Source: Oceaniferula spumae
Lineage (GTDB): Bacteria > Verrucomicrobiota > Verrucomicrobiia > Verrucomicrobiales > Akkermansiaceae
Direction: 5' to 3'
DNA length: 64,000 bases
Assembly: GCF_042849255.1 (NCBI RefSeq)
Contig: NZ_AP026866.1
Span: 434,001-498,000, forward strand
Position numbers and translations under genes: made by a program. Positions within the stretch are counted from its first letter, which is position 1, and each line of letters begins with the position of its first letter. The notes beneath the pieces are model-generated. The model had not been told where the DNA came from. It was given only the letters and a program-made list of their open reading frames with translations, and made no database searches. Positions 50,600 to 59,607 of this stretch are shown here, one piece after another.

Positions 50600-50904
50600 A
50601 AGGTGAGGCCCAGAAAGGAAAGGGGGCAGGAAGAGATAAGGTGCATGACAATACTGTTAGACTGTGTTGTTAGACATTCACCCTCCCACGCTGGCGCAGC
50701 AAAAACCCCAGCCTGGAGCAAGGGAGAAAACCGCTGCGGCACGCTCCATGCTTGGGGCATGGATCGCGCCTCCGCTTCCGCGAGAGCCATTCGGAGGCGG
50801 TCGCTGGGCTTCCGTCCTGCGTTGGCAGAGCGTAAGCGTCCTACGAAGGTAAGCGCTCAATCTTGAGCCATGATTTTAACTACCCCTTTTTCTTAGCCGC
50901 ATGG
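50600..50904. repeat. palindromic extragenic sequence
   Basis: Non-coding stretch with several short GC-rich inverted repeats (GCATGGAGCGTGCCGCAGCGG on the minus strand, CCTCCGCTTCCGCGAG..CGGAGGCGG). Next to the transposase remnant at 50905 this looks like a REP-type element associated with a REP-linked tyrosine transposase. Confidence 0.45.
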
Positions 50905-51042
50905 ATGTCAGCGCAAACTCTGGTGGGGACCGAGAGGATTGCGGAAATGCTCCACATGGGGCATCGCAGCAATGTCAGCGCGGCGAAGAAATGGGTGCGC
51001 GAAACCAAGCAAGGGAGCAAGTGGTTGCGCAAGCTGGCGTAG
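50905..51042 (+). pseudogene. C-terminal fragment of a REP-associated (IS200-like) transposase
   Basis: 45 codons: VGTERIAEMLHMGHRSNVSA and KKWVRETKQGSKWLRKLA, matching the helix-turn-helix end of REP-associated tyrosine transposases. The catalytic HUH domain is missing. Confidence 0.6.
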
Positions 51043-51358
51043 CTTGGCGATAAATGCTTATAATCTAACATCTCCTGAATCCGCAATCCACGGACTCGTA
51101 TGTTTAAAGCAGCCCTTTGAGCATCATGATATGGTAAGCAACCACCTTGCTTGTGGGAGAAGCGAAGTAAACCGAACAACGGACTTGCTAAGATAGAAAA
51201 ATCTGTGGGTCAGATGGGACTTCGCCTCTCTCGCGGGCTACCAAATTCCGAGCCGTATCTTGGATCTATCGAATCCGTATTGCTACGAGTATGGAATATG
51301 TAGTCTGCACTACCACAAGGCTTTATTTCGGTGGGTCAAACCATAACTAATTAGCCAC
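51043..51358. other. non-coding region upstream of the second IS110 transposase
   Basis: About 315 bases without a gene. In IS110 elements with a long upstream end this is where the bridge RNA would be encoded; the element's exact boundaries are not visible. Confidence 0.4.
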
Positions 51359-52360
51359 ATGAAACCTATTAAATCAAATATCGAATTCTGTATCGGCATC
51401 GACATTTCCAAAGCCGACTTCCACGCCGCCCTACTCAGAACCAAGGACAAGAAAGTGCTCGCCCAAAAAACATTTGCCAACAACGCAGCTGGCTTCAAAA
51501 ACCTGCACAAATGGCTTATTGGAAAAACTTCTGCCTCTCTTCCCGTCCACATCTGCATGGAGGCCACTGGCAGCTACGGAGAAGACGTCGCATTTTTCTT
51601 CCATGACAAGGTCACCAGACTCAGTGTCGTCAATCCACGCGCCATTAAAGCCCATGGTGACAGCTTCCTGAGGCGGTGCAAATCTGATCCTGCCGATGCC
51701 CGCCTCATTGCCGATTTCTGTCTGCAAAAGCAGCCCTCCCAGTGGATTGCTCCTACTCCCGGGCAGCAAAAGATCAAGGCTCTGTCACGTCGCCTCACCG
51801 CTCTCAAGAAATCTCTCAACCAGGAAAGCAATCGCCTCAAAACAACCTCCGACAAAGAAGTCGTCAAAGATATCAAAGAGCATCTCCGCTGGATCAGCAA
51901 CCATATCAACAAGCTCGAGGGCAAACTTGTCACACTCGTCAAGGAAGACAAAACCACAGGGCAACAACATGCCCTCATCACCTCCATTCCAGGCTTCGGC
52001 GACAAGACCGCAGCGCACCTCCTCGCCGAAATCGGGGATGTTTCCATCTACTCAAACGCAAGACAGCTTGCAGCTCACGCCGGGGTCACTCCCTCGATCT
52101 TTGAAACAGGAACCAGCAGCAAAAAACGCACCCCCATGACCAAGGCGGGCAATGCCCACATGCGTAAGATGCTCTTTTTCCCGGCCATGACAGCCATGCT
52201 TCACAACCCCATTTGTAAAGCCTTCGCGGACCGACTCAACGAAAAGGGAAAACCCAAAATCGTCATCATCGGAGCTGTCATGAACAAGCTCTTACACCTC
52301 GTATTCGGGGTGCTCAAAAACCAGCAACCTTTCAATCCTAACCTTCTTAGAAATCCCTAA
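51359..52360 (+). CDS. IS110-family transposase (DEDD type), second element
   Basis: 333 residues. GIDISKAD, CMEATGSYG and KSDPADARL carry the RuvC-like acidic residues; the Transposase_20 domain has TSIPGFGDKT and AAHAGVTPSIFETGTSSK. It is clearly diverged from the 27792 transposase, so a separate acquisition. It lies between two RHS loci. Confidence 0.92.
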   Translation: MKPIKSNIEFCIGIDISKADFHAALLRTKDKKVLAQKTFANNAAGFKNLHKWLIGKTSASLPVHICMEATGSYGEDVAFFFHDKVTRLSVVNPRAIKAHGDSFLRRCKSDPADARLIADFCLQKQPSQWIAPTPGQQKIKALSRRLTALKKSLNQESNRLKTTSDKEVVKDIKEHLRWISNHINKLEGKLVTLVKEDKTTGQQHALITSIPGFGDKTAAHLLAEIGDVSIYSNARQLAAHAGVTPSIFETGTSSKKRTPMTKAGNAHMRKMLFFPAMTAMLHNPICKAFADRLNEKGKPKIVIIGAVMNKLLHLVFGVLKNQQPFNPNLLRNP

Positions 52361-52369
52361 AAACATCAC

Positions 52370-52458
52370 TTGATCTCAACGCCGCATCTGACCCCTCTCT
52401 GACCCCTCTCCGACCCCTTTCAATTACCTCTTGATTTCAACGCCGCATCTGACCCCTC
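52370..52458 (+). repeat. 60-bp-period direct repeat after the IS110 transposase
   Basis: TTGAT.TCAACGCCGCATCTGACCCCTC occurs at 52370-52398 and 52430-52458, with extra CTGACCCCTCTC units between. It covers the end of the lipoprotein gene on the other strand, so one copy may have been created when the IS inserted. Confidence 0.8.
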
Positions 52459-52911
52459 CCTGTGCGCCCCCTCTCTTGCAAGCGCATCTCTCAAAAACAT
52501 CGGCAACTCTGAGGTTTCATGAAAATAAAATATTGAAGCACCTCCTAAATTTAATTTAAAACACCCTTGTTCGAAGTGTCCATGCAACTCACTTGGCATG
52601 TCATCGTTTGCATCATCAAAATTGGATATGGATAAAAAAACTTCATTTTCATTTTTTTTGTAAGAACCCGAGTAATTCTTCAGAATGAAATCATTTTCAT
52701 GAGGTTGGTAGTAATTAATCATGCGGAATAAATTATCGCTATCAAATATGATTACCCACGCCTCTGCAATTTTATCACTACCTGACGCATCTAGCCGTAA
52801 CCAATATTTCGGCTTTTCATCCCTAACTTCCTCGTCATTGTTAGTCTTTGCATTGCAGCCTATGAAGGCTAATGCAGCCGAGATTACGAGCATTTTGGAA
52901 CTAAACGTCAT
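52420..52911 (-). CDS. lipoprotein, probable immunity protein of the RHS amidase toxin
   Basis: 163 residues, lipobox AALAFIGCNA. Acidic beta-rich mature domain (WVIIFDSDNLFRMINYYQPH, NEVFLSISNFDDANDDMPSE). Its start overlaps the stop of the toxin-tip gene by 4 bases (ATGA). Immunity proteins to cell-wall amidase toxins act in the periplasm, so a lipoprotein here fits; the role is inferred from position. The C-terminus runs into the IS-linked repeat. Confidence 0.62.
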   Translation of the reverse strand: MTFSSKMLVISAALAFIGCNAKTNNDEEVRDEKPKYWLRLDASGSDKIAEAWVIIFDSDNLFRMINYYQPHENDFILKNYSGSYKKNENEVFLSISNFDDANDDMPSELHGHFEQGCFKLNLGGASIFYFHETSELPMFLRDALAREGAHREGSDAALKSRGN

Positions 52912-53564
52912 TTCGAATCACTCACAACCTCCCTGTAAACCGTAGATGTCCTTGACCCTCTAGCATCTGGAGTCAACCGTATCGCTACGCCACTACCTGG
53001 ATAAGCTGAGCCAGCACCAGGGTTAGTGCTTGCACTCAAATAAGCTCCACCACTCAAGCACACTCCACAATGGTACTGAGTAGCTAGAATATCGCCAAAT
53101 CTCGGTTTACGCTTGCCTTTGTTTTGCACCTGAATTTTTATTCGTCTCCCATTCTCGTCCGAAACTCGTTTTCCGTCTTTTATGAGGTTTTTCCATTCAA
53201 TATTCCATACGATTGGGTAAGACTCCAGATCCACAAGATTAGGTGCGAACCACTCTCTAGCCAAAGGGTATCGATCACCCCCTATTAGGTTTTTTGTTTT
53301 GCCTATATCACGTAAGCTGTTAGCGACAAAAAGATTGCACGCCGGCCGCCCCTCCGCATCTTGTTTATCATACCACTGGGCATCACTCCCACTATCCCAT
53401 TTCCCTAATGCTTGCATGCCAAATTGAAAAGATGGTTCACCTGGGTCACCGTCAGGCAAAAGCGCAATAGTATTTCGAATATCATTTGCAGTGGTTTCAA
53501 TTGCTTTGGCCAAGGCTTGTTTCTGTGCTTTTACAGTTTCGTTGCTCGCACTCCCCCCCCTCAT
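52908..53564 (-). CDS. RHS C-terminal toxin domain, NlpC/P60-like amidase (out of frame with the RHS core)
   Basis: Up to 218 residues. CNLFVANSLRDIGK supplies a Cys nucleophile position, and FGDILATQYHCGVCLSGG followed by AYLSAS supplies the GD-x-H pattern and closing strand of NlpC/P60-type or CHAP-type peptidoglycan amidases. The frame begins at a G8 run (53553-53560) that ends the RHS core frame; loss of one G would fuse the two as one RHS toxin. The toxin would cut peptidoglycan in the target periplasm. Confidence 0.68.
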   Translation of the reverse strand: MRGGSASNETVKAQKQALAKAIETTANDIRNTIALLPDGDPGEPSFQFGMQALGKWDSGSDAQWYDKQDAEGRPACNLFVANSLRDIGKTKNLIGGDRYPLAREWFAPNLVDLESYPIVWNIEWKNLIKDGKRVSDENGRRIKIQVQNKGKRKPRFGDILATQYHCGVCLSGGAYLSASTNPGAGSAYPGSGVAIRLTPDARGSRTSTVYREVVSDSK

Positions 53565-55317
53565 TCTTAATTTTAATGGCTAGAGCATTCAGTTTGAAAA
53601 TTAGCATGTTTTCTGCCATGCTAAGTTCACGCATTCCAAGGTAATCCCATCTGTTCACCCCATCATTCCCTACAAACCCATACAGATTGAATCCACCTCT
53701 CTCCTCGATGGGATCTCTAGATGGCCACTTCCCGAGTTCTGGAAGATAATAACGGTATCCGTAGTTGTAGTAGCCGGTTTCATTGTCTACAGGTTTGGTG
53801 GAAAACCTGTGGGAAAATGATGTCGCGAGATTACCGGATGTAGCGGAAACAATTTCGTTTCCAAACGCGTCATATTCGTAATGAGCCACTCTCGTTCCAA
53901 CGGAGTCCAGGTATTCACTGACATTACCGTTACCGTCATAAGTCGGGTAAAATACTCCGGTTCCAGTTCCTGTGTGCAATTTAGTCGAGAGAAGTCCCCC
54001 GACCCCTCCGGCACCTTGCATTGATCCACTCAGATCCATACCCCAAGTGTAGCTCTTGCTGAGAGTTGTGCCAGTGTATTCTGCTATCATATTCCAGCCG
54101 TCGTAGATGTAACGGGTGCTTGTTCCTGCGCCCACGGTTTTGCTGATTCGTCTGCCCTGGGCATCATAATCATAGTTCGTAGTCACAGAATCCACCGTTA
54201 CGGAAATCAGGCGGTTCTCTCCGTCCCATACCAGAATGGAATTTGCGGTGAGATGCGTGGGCAATGGCCCGGAAATCATGTTCCCATCGGCATCATAAGC
54301 GGGGTTGAGTGCTCCAATGGCTGTATACTTATTGAGTTTGTCCGCAGTGTAGCTTGTCGAACCGGCGGTGATGCGGTTGCCTATTTTATCATAGCTGTAG
54401 GAACGGTCATTATTGGCGGAGGATGTATCATTCGCCTGAATGAGTTCCCCTGCCGCATTATATGTCCAGGTATAGGCAGGAGCCGTGTTGAAGGACGAAC
54501 CAGTGGTGGTGAGGTTTACACGTTGGCCGATGTTGTTCACGGTGTAGTCAAATTGGCTGACCGGGGTGGTTACAGACGGGAGCATGTTTTTCTTTTGCTC
54601 GAGAGCATTGCGATCCGACTCATATTCATTTTCCACAACATGGGCAGGACTGGAGACTGTCTTTACGAGGCCATAGTAGCCTGGTTCGTAGTCGTAGGTA
54701 TGTGTCTGGCTGTGACCAGTCACCTTATCCAGTCGGCTGTCATTGTCTCTGTAACCATAACCGTTACTGTGTTCGACGGTGGTCTCATTTTTCAACTCCC
54801 ATCCTGTGGAGCGGCGGAGACCGTCCACCGAGCGCTCCAGGATACGTGTGAAGTCGATGTTACCATTTGCATCGGTATCGTAGCCAATGATCTCCTTGTC
54901 GAGAAGTAGTGTGTTCTGATTGTAAACGTAGCTGAGGCTGGTTTGGTTGGTCTGGGTGATGGTCGTTGGACGGCCTAATTTATCATTTGATACGATCACA
55001 TCCGGGGTATGGGGATCATTACCGGCGCTAGCGGCCAGTACAGCTGGTTCTGTGGTGCCTGCTGTGAAGTAGAGGGTGGCGATGAGGCCGCCTGCGGAGT
55101 CATAGTCGTAGCGTGTCCAATTGCCTCGCGCCCACCGGCGGGTTTTCAGGCGGCCTGCAGCGGTGTAGGTGTAATTTGTGCCGTTATCATCCGCGTATTC
55201 CTTGCGAATGAGCTGGCCACGTGCGTTGTAGATCCAGGTGGTCTTTGCATAAGTTTCCGGTATTGCTGGATTTTCTCCTTCAGCAGGCACAGCAGCACCT
55301 GTATCAACGGTTTCCAT
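53497..55317 (-). CDS. RHS/YD-repeat protein, C-terminal part with core
   Basis: 606 residues. Numerous YD repeats (NARGQLIRKEYADDNGTNYT, YDYDAQGRRISKTVG, RYIYDGWNMIAEY, EYDAFGN) and the RHS core end YRYYLPELGKWPSRDPIEER then NLYGFVGNDGVNRWDYLG. RHS proteins form a shell that encloses a C-terminal toxin. Normal RHS proteins are over 1000 residues, so the N-terminal half is missing; the Met at 55317 is only the first in frame. The frame ends just after a G8 tract, and the toxin continues in the next frame. Confidence 0.85.
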   Translation of the reverse strand: METVDTGAAVPAEGENPAIPETYAKTTWIYNARGQLIRKEYADDNGTNYTYTAAGRLKTRRWARGNWTRYDYDSAGGLIATLYFTAGTTEPAVLAASAGNDPHTPDVIVSNDKLGRPTTITQTNQTSLSYVYNQNTLLLDKEIIGYDTDANGNIDFTRILERSVDGLRRSTGWELKNETTVEHSNGYGYRDNDSRLDKVTGHSQTHTYDYEPGYYGLVKTVSSPAHVVENEYESDRNALEQKKNMLPSVTTPVSQFDYTVNNIGQRVNLTTTGSSFNTAPAYTWTYNAAGELIQANDTSSANNDRSYSYDKIGNRITAGSTSYTADKLNKYTAIGALNPAYDADGNMISGPLPTHLTANSILVWDGENRLISVTVDSVTTNYDYDAQGRRISKTVGAGTSTRYIYDGWNMIAEYTGTTLSKSYTWGMDLSGSMQGAGGVGGLLSTKLHTGTGTGVFYPTYDGNGNVSEYLDSVGTRVAHYEYDAFGNEIVSATSGNLATSFSHRFSTKPVDNETGYYNYGYRYYLPELGKWPSRDPIEERGGFNLYGFVGNDGVNRWDYLGMRELSMAENMLIFKLNALAIKIKNEGGECEQRNCKSTETSLGQSN

Positions 55318-55319
55318 GA

Positions 55320-55517
55320 ATACTCTTTGAATTCAAGCAGAAGATCCATAGCTGGCTGGGGCGCTCTACCATCCAACTTACTCAGCATTTCACCGACCAT
55401 GGACAGCTCGTTGTTGGCTTTTCTGGAAGACTCGCTGATAAACTCTTCAGAAAGCAAGGATAACGTGCCTTCTGAGGCAGCATAGAACAACCATACAGCA
55501 CGTACCAATGCCCTCAT
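55320..55517 (-). pseudogene. N-terminal remnant joined upstream of the RHS fragment
   Basis: About 66 codons (LLSEEFISESSRKANNELSM, LDGRAPQPAMDLLLEFKEYS) of a helical protein whose frame enters the RHS gene out of register. It looks like the start of another gene cut off by the deletion that truncated the RHS. No family recognised. Confidence 0.35.
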
Positions 55518-55753
55518 ACTGAAGTAGGACTAGTCCAAGCGCAGAGGTGAAATTATTGCCTGCAATCAGCATCTTCACACTTCCCGCATGCTCAAAAGCC
55601 ACGCTACACAGTATTCGACTTGATGAGCTGCGCTCAGTCTCACTGCGTAGGCCAACAGACAGTCATTCGTCCAGTCTTTGTTCCAGTTCGACTGAACGGG
55701 TATGGCAACCAAGTAACTTGTCATCGAGTAACTCCAGCCTCATAAATAAAATC

Positions 55754-56350
55754 ATGTGCAGCGTCTACGAATTTGGCAGAGGTAAGAAGAAGCCACCTCA
55801 AGCGCTCAACGCCGGCGGCTTTGATTCGCTGGCAGACGACGTCCGTCTAATCAGACGCACCGACAAGGCTCCTGTGTATCTGAGTGACGGAAGTGTGCAC
55901 ATGATGAGATGGGGTTATGAGCGTCCGGGGCTTGGCGTGGTGAACAACACACGAAGCGATAACTTTGAGAGTCCCATGTGGCGCGATTCGATAGAACATC
56001 GCCGCTGCCTGATTCCCGTAACCGCTTTCTACGAGTGGTCAGGCCCGAAAGGAAACAAACGAACACATCGTTTCACCAGCCGGGATGGCGGGTGGCTATG
56101 GATGGCTGGTATCTGGGAGACTGCCGACAAACTGGGTGAATGTTTCTCAATGATCACTACCGCAGCTAACGCGCTGATGTCCCCTATTCACAATCGCATG
56201 CCAGCTGTCTTGACGGACAAGGAGCTGAATCCATTCCTCGACGGTGAGCTGATGAAGTTCAACCCAGCCCCGGAAACACTCCGGGTGAACGACGCCAGAA
56301 ACCCACTGCTGAAGAACCCACCGTCTCACGTACAGGACGAACTGTTTTGA
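55754..56350 (+). CDS. SOS response-associated peptidase (SRAP/YedK/HMCES family)
   Basis: 198 residues starting MCSVYEFG, so Cys2 is exposed after Met removal and can crosslink to abasic sites in single-stranded DNA. NTRSDNFESP, the Glu in TAFYEWSGP and the His in IHNRMPAVL complete the SRAP active site. Protects abasic DNA; commonly carried by phages and mobile elements. Confidence 0.93.
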   Translation: MCSVYEFGRGKKKPPQALNAGGFDSLADDVRLIRRTDKAPVYLSDGSVHMMRWGYERPGLGVVNNTRSDNFESPMWRDSIEHRRCLIPVTAFYEWSGPKGNKRTHRFTSRDGGWLWMAGIWETADKLGECFSMITTAANALMSPIHNRMPAVLTDKELNPFLDGELMKFNPAPETLRVNDARNPLLKNPPSHVQDELF

Positions 56351-56520
56351 AACTGTCATAGACATCAGCCCAATCCTACAATCGGGTCTCACATGGTATC
56401 TTGACATCCATATCGGGATATCCCTGAAATTGATACGCCAAGGAAAACCTTCCATCACATAACGAACAACTGTCCGAGACTAACTGCCCGGGCCCACAGA
56501 CAGAGATCTGTTCGCATTCG

Positions 56521-56871
56521 GTGAAATCAAAGCCGTTTCACATCAGGAATCTGTCGAAGGATCGAAACCAGACGGAGTATGAGATACTGGCCGAGATCGT
56601 ACGGAGAACGCCGTGTGCCGCTTTGGAGGATGTGGACCTATTTTATTGCTTGGTGTACTTCAGAAGCCGTCTGAGGTCGATTAATGAGATTTCTGAGTGG
56701 GTATTTGACATGCTCATGCTTCTTCGAGGGAAGCGCGAGCATGCCTTTTTATCGACATTCATTTCAGATCATACCATTTCGTCATCGGCGGCACCGCCAG
56801 CGAGTGTTCAACATCCAGCACACGGCATCGCTCCAATACATGAAGCCCCAGAGGCCCAGTTCTTTCGATGA
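56521..56871 (+). CDS. small soluble protein, uncertain
   Basis: 116 codons from a GTG. The first 80 residues (NQTEYEILAEIVRRTPCAAL, LFYCLVYFRSRLRSINEISE) have good protein character; the rest overlaps the convergent gene on the other strand and looks like shadow. It may be a truncated gene cut at about 56760. Confidence 0.4.
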   Translation: MKSKPFHIRNLSKDRNQTEYEILAEIVRRTPCAALEDVDLFYCLVYFRSRLRSINEISEWVFDMLMLLRGKREHAFLSTFISDHTISSSAAPPASVQHPAHGIAPIHEAPEAQFFR

Positions 56872-57670
56872 TTTCGAGATGAGTGACACCCCAAGTGTCA
56901 CGAGTCACATCATCGGTAACGCACAACGCCATGTTCCGGAGAAAAGAATGCTCGGCCATTTCATCAAGAATTTCTTCCCGATAACGTTCAAGCATTTCCC
57001 GGCGACCAAAGTCATCAAACTCACGCCACGCAACCGCCATGAGAGACACGAAATGTGGAGGGATGAAGAATTGCCACGACAAAGCTGATTCCAATGCTGG
57101 CCCGATCTTTTTAATAAATTCCGAAGTACTCATGAGCAACAGCAATTCGGAGTTTCTGTGATCACTCTCATTCCCCTGATTAAGGAGCGTGCCGAAATTG
57201 CCAACGACCAGCAACCTCGCAGCTTCATTCCTCGCCATGCTCAGGAAAAACTCCGTATCATCCGTTCTTTCCGCTCTTGTCAGCCCAAGCCATTTCCTTA
57301 ATCTCGGCAAACCGTGACCAGAGAAGGTTCTAAGGTAGGCCAACTGTATGATCTCGTGCATATTGAGCGTGGATGCACGCAATTGACGCACAAAATTCCT
57401 TGCCAATTGAGCATCCCACGGATTCCGTTCAGGTCCCCCTGCACATGCGAATTGCATGTACCTCGCGATCGGAGCCTGCTGGCAGAATGCTACCACATGA
57501 TCTTTTCTACAGTTGCCAGGAACAAGATTGTTGTGGAGTTGCTTGGATTCATCGATTGCATGATCGATCCCCTCTTGAGTAAAGCTCAGCGGATTCGCTA
57601 ATTGCGCTGCCTTCTGTTGGTGCATCGTTGCACACTCATGCAAGGGCTTGGTATTGTGAGTGTATTTCAT
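56759..57670 (-). CDS. helical protein of unknown function
   Basis: 303 residues, mostly helical, no signal peptide or membrane segment. NMHEIIQLAYLRTFSGHGLP and NEAARLLVVGNFGTLLNQGN are distinctive. It lies 48 bases downstream of the Rep gene, so it may belong to the same phage-like unit. No family recognised. Confidence 0.68.
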   Translation of the reverse strand: MKYTHNTKPLHECATMHQQKAAQLANPLSFTQEGIDHAIDESKQLHNNLVPGNCRKDHVVAFCQQAPIARYMQFACAGGPERNPWDAQLARNFVRQLRASTLNMHEIIQLAYLRTFSGHGLPRLRKWLGLTRAERTDDTEFFLSMARNEAARLLVVGNFGTLLNQGNESDHRNSELLLLMSTSEFIKKIGPALESALSWQFFIPPHFVSLMAVAWREFDDFGRREMLERYREEILDEMAEHSFLRNMALCVTDDVTRDTWGVTHLEIIERTGPLGLHVLERCRVLDVEHSLAVPPMTKWYDLK

Positions 57671-57718
57671 TCTCCCGTTGGTGTTCGGGCGGGGGAAGAA
57701 TCCCCCGCCACCCCCTCT

Positions 57719-58786
57719 TCATCTTGGCGTTTTTAATACAACTTCCCCAGCACCGATAGGCACGGGTACCAGATCGATAACCTCAGGCATCGGGTCCTCG
57801 GGAATGAGATCCCGGAGTGACTGATCAAGACACCGTATGACTGACATGGCTTTCGTGATCCGCCGCTTTCGGTCGTTCGAGACTTTGGACAGGAACAAAT
57901 CCACTACGTGCACGCCGCCAATTCGCAGGTGGTCATGCTCCGCCATCACCGCCAGAAGCGTGATGAAGTTGTCATTCACCAACGGAACTTTCCCTGTATC
58001 GTCTGGGGCTAGCGAGTAGAGCACTTCGAAGAACTTCTTCTCCCATTGAGAATGAATGAGCTTGGTAACAGGTGCTGGCACTACATTACCAGCGTCATCC
58101 TTCATGACGTCATCAGCCATGATTTCCCTCAGCTTATTGCCGCTGAGTTTCAGCTCGATACGTGTAAACCGATCAACCTCAAGTTTGCTCGCCCCGCGCC
58201 ACGCAGGGTGTCGGTTGAGTTGCCGACCCTTGTCGTAGAATTGCAGGGATAACTGCGACCGTTTTGCGGCTCCGAACTTTATGCTTTCTCCCCGGCGGTG
58301 CAGAGGTGACTTGCGTAGTCGGGGAATGTTCCGGTCCTTCAACAAGAGTTCGAAATCGGTGTAAGGAATCTCGACAACTCCACCAAATTCTACCGACGTG
58401 AACTCGCAAGCCCGGAGGCCCGTGCTGATGCGATCAAGCACGTCCCACATCCGGGTTATGGCTTGCGCCGTCTCTGCCTGGCCTCTGACGATGATTCCGT
58501 TGTGGATCTTTCCTGTGAGGAGCCTCGAGAGATTGGCCTGCACGCTCACTATCAAGTTGCTTTTGACCTTGATAGTGATGCCGGAATCGCTGTCGTGCCA
58601 TCGTTCGGAGTCATCGCCAAAGGATCCGGACCCGGTGGTGGTGTTGCAGATTTTTTCCCATGTCGATGACCCTTGCTCGTGGTTTAGTATATTCACTCTT
58701 CTTCCATCACCCCCTGTGTGAGGATTCTCAAGGGTTTGAAGACTACGAGTAACCGGGATGAGGTGTATGCTGTCAAATCCGGTCAT
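57719..58786 (-). CDS. phage-type replication initiation protein (Phage_CRI/Rep-like)
   Basis: 355 residues. The sequence pattern IPYTDFELLLKDR, GESIKFGAAKRSQLSLQFYD then KGRQLNRH, and FTRIELKLSGNKLREIM matches the replication proteins of filamentous and other small single-stranded DNA phages (Phage_CRI-like). Such proteins start rolling-circle replication. It overlaps the HTH gene upstream by 4 bases. Confidence 0.75.
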   Translation of the reverse strand: MTGFDSIHLIPVTRSLQTLENPHTGGDGRRVNILNHEQGSSTWEKICNTTTGSGSFGDDSERWHDSDSGITIKVKSNLIVSVQANLSRLLTGKIHNGIIVRGQAETAQAITRMWDVLDRISTGLRACEFTSVEFGGVVEIPYTDFELLLKDRNIPRLRKSPLHRRGESIKFGAAKRSQLSLQFYDKGRQLNRHPAWRGASKLEVDRFTRIELKLSGNKLREIMADDVMKDDAGNVVPAPVTKLIHSQWEKKFFEVLYSLAPDDTGKVPLVNDNFITLLAVMAEHDHLRIGGVHVVDLFLSKVSNDRKRRITKAMSVIRCLDQSLRDLIPEDPMPEVIDLVPVPIGAGEVVLKTPR

Positions 58787-59262
58787 GCGGGTACGTTTAA
58801 AGTTTTATTGCCCATGGGTATGGCCAATCTCGAACTGTCGCTTACGCGCTTATGCTTTGCCTCGATGCGGCTACGTCCTTCCGGTCGCAGGGAATCGAGG
58901 TAAATCAGCAAAGATTCTGTAACAATCATCCTTTGGCCCCTGTTCGCCCCACTTTGCATTAGTGGAAAAGATTCCACCTTGGGGTTCGCACCCCGGATCA
59001 GGGACGAAAGGGCCGACTTGCTAAGACCTGAAACAGGGCATCTTTCGCCATTTTTCGGCAGTCTCAAGTAGGCCGGAAATGATGGCCGGACAAGCTGTGT
59101 GATGTTCTGCCGGATTGTAATGTTGATGTGATGCCCCCTATCGAGCTTGATGCCGTCGGCTGTCATTGTGGGTGCGAAGAGAACCTTTCTACCGATGACT
59201 CTAAGGTCCCGACTGCGTATAATCGCAGGGCTCACGCTTTGATGTTGAATTGAAGTAAACAT
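58783..59262 (-). CDS. small HTH/excisionase-like regulator paired with Rep
   Basis: 159 residues. The C-terminal half holds the pattern LPKNGERCPVSGLSKSALSS, then ANPKVESFPLMQSGANRGQR and MIVTESLLIYLDSL, a winged-helix/AlpA-like unit frequently found directly before phage-type Rep genes in Planctomycetes and Verrucomicrobia elements. It overlaps Rep by 4 bases and likely controls replication or excision. Confidence 0.72.
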   Translation of the reverse strand: MFTSIQHQSVSPAIIRSRDLRVIGRKVLFAPTMTADGIKLDRGHHINITIRQNITQLVRPSFPAYLRLPKNGERCPVSGLSKSALSSLIRGANPKVESFPLMQSGANRGQRMIVTESLLIYLDSLRPEGRSRIEAKHKRVSDSSRLAIPMGNKTLNVPA

Positions 59263-59607
59263 TTTTTAAAAAACTGGCTGTAACCGCCAGCGGGCGTTCT
59301 TTTTGTCTTCCAAGATGCACCTGCTGGTGCACATCGATCCCTCGGCGGAACCGATTATTTTTATTTTGCACGTTCTTAACGCCGATAAGTACGAATCGAC
59401 TTGCCTCTTTACGGCTGCTTTAATTTACATGCTGACCCTCGCCCGTGCACCCTCTCGGTGCATCTCAAAATGCGCGTCACACACATGCTCTTCTCTAACA
59501 ATTTAACTTTGTCAAAGTATAATCTCCAATATTTTCAAGCCCTCTCCCGAGGAGCAACTAAGTCTGGCATAAATGCACTCTGCACGAAAGCTTTTTTTTA
59601 AAAAAAA
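59263..59607. other. intergenic region between the Rep unit and the integrase
   Basis: No gene seen in about 345 bases. It is AT-rich with a GCTTTTTTTTAAAAAAAATC run at its right edge, and should contain the promoter of the HTH-Rep operon and perhaps a replication origin, but no origin was identified. Confidence 0.45.
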
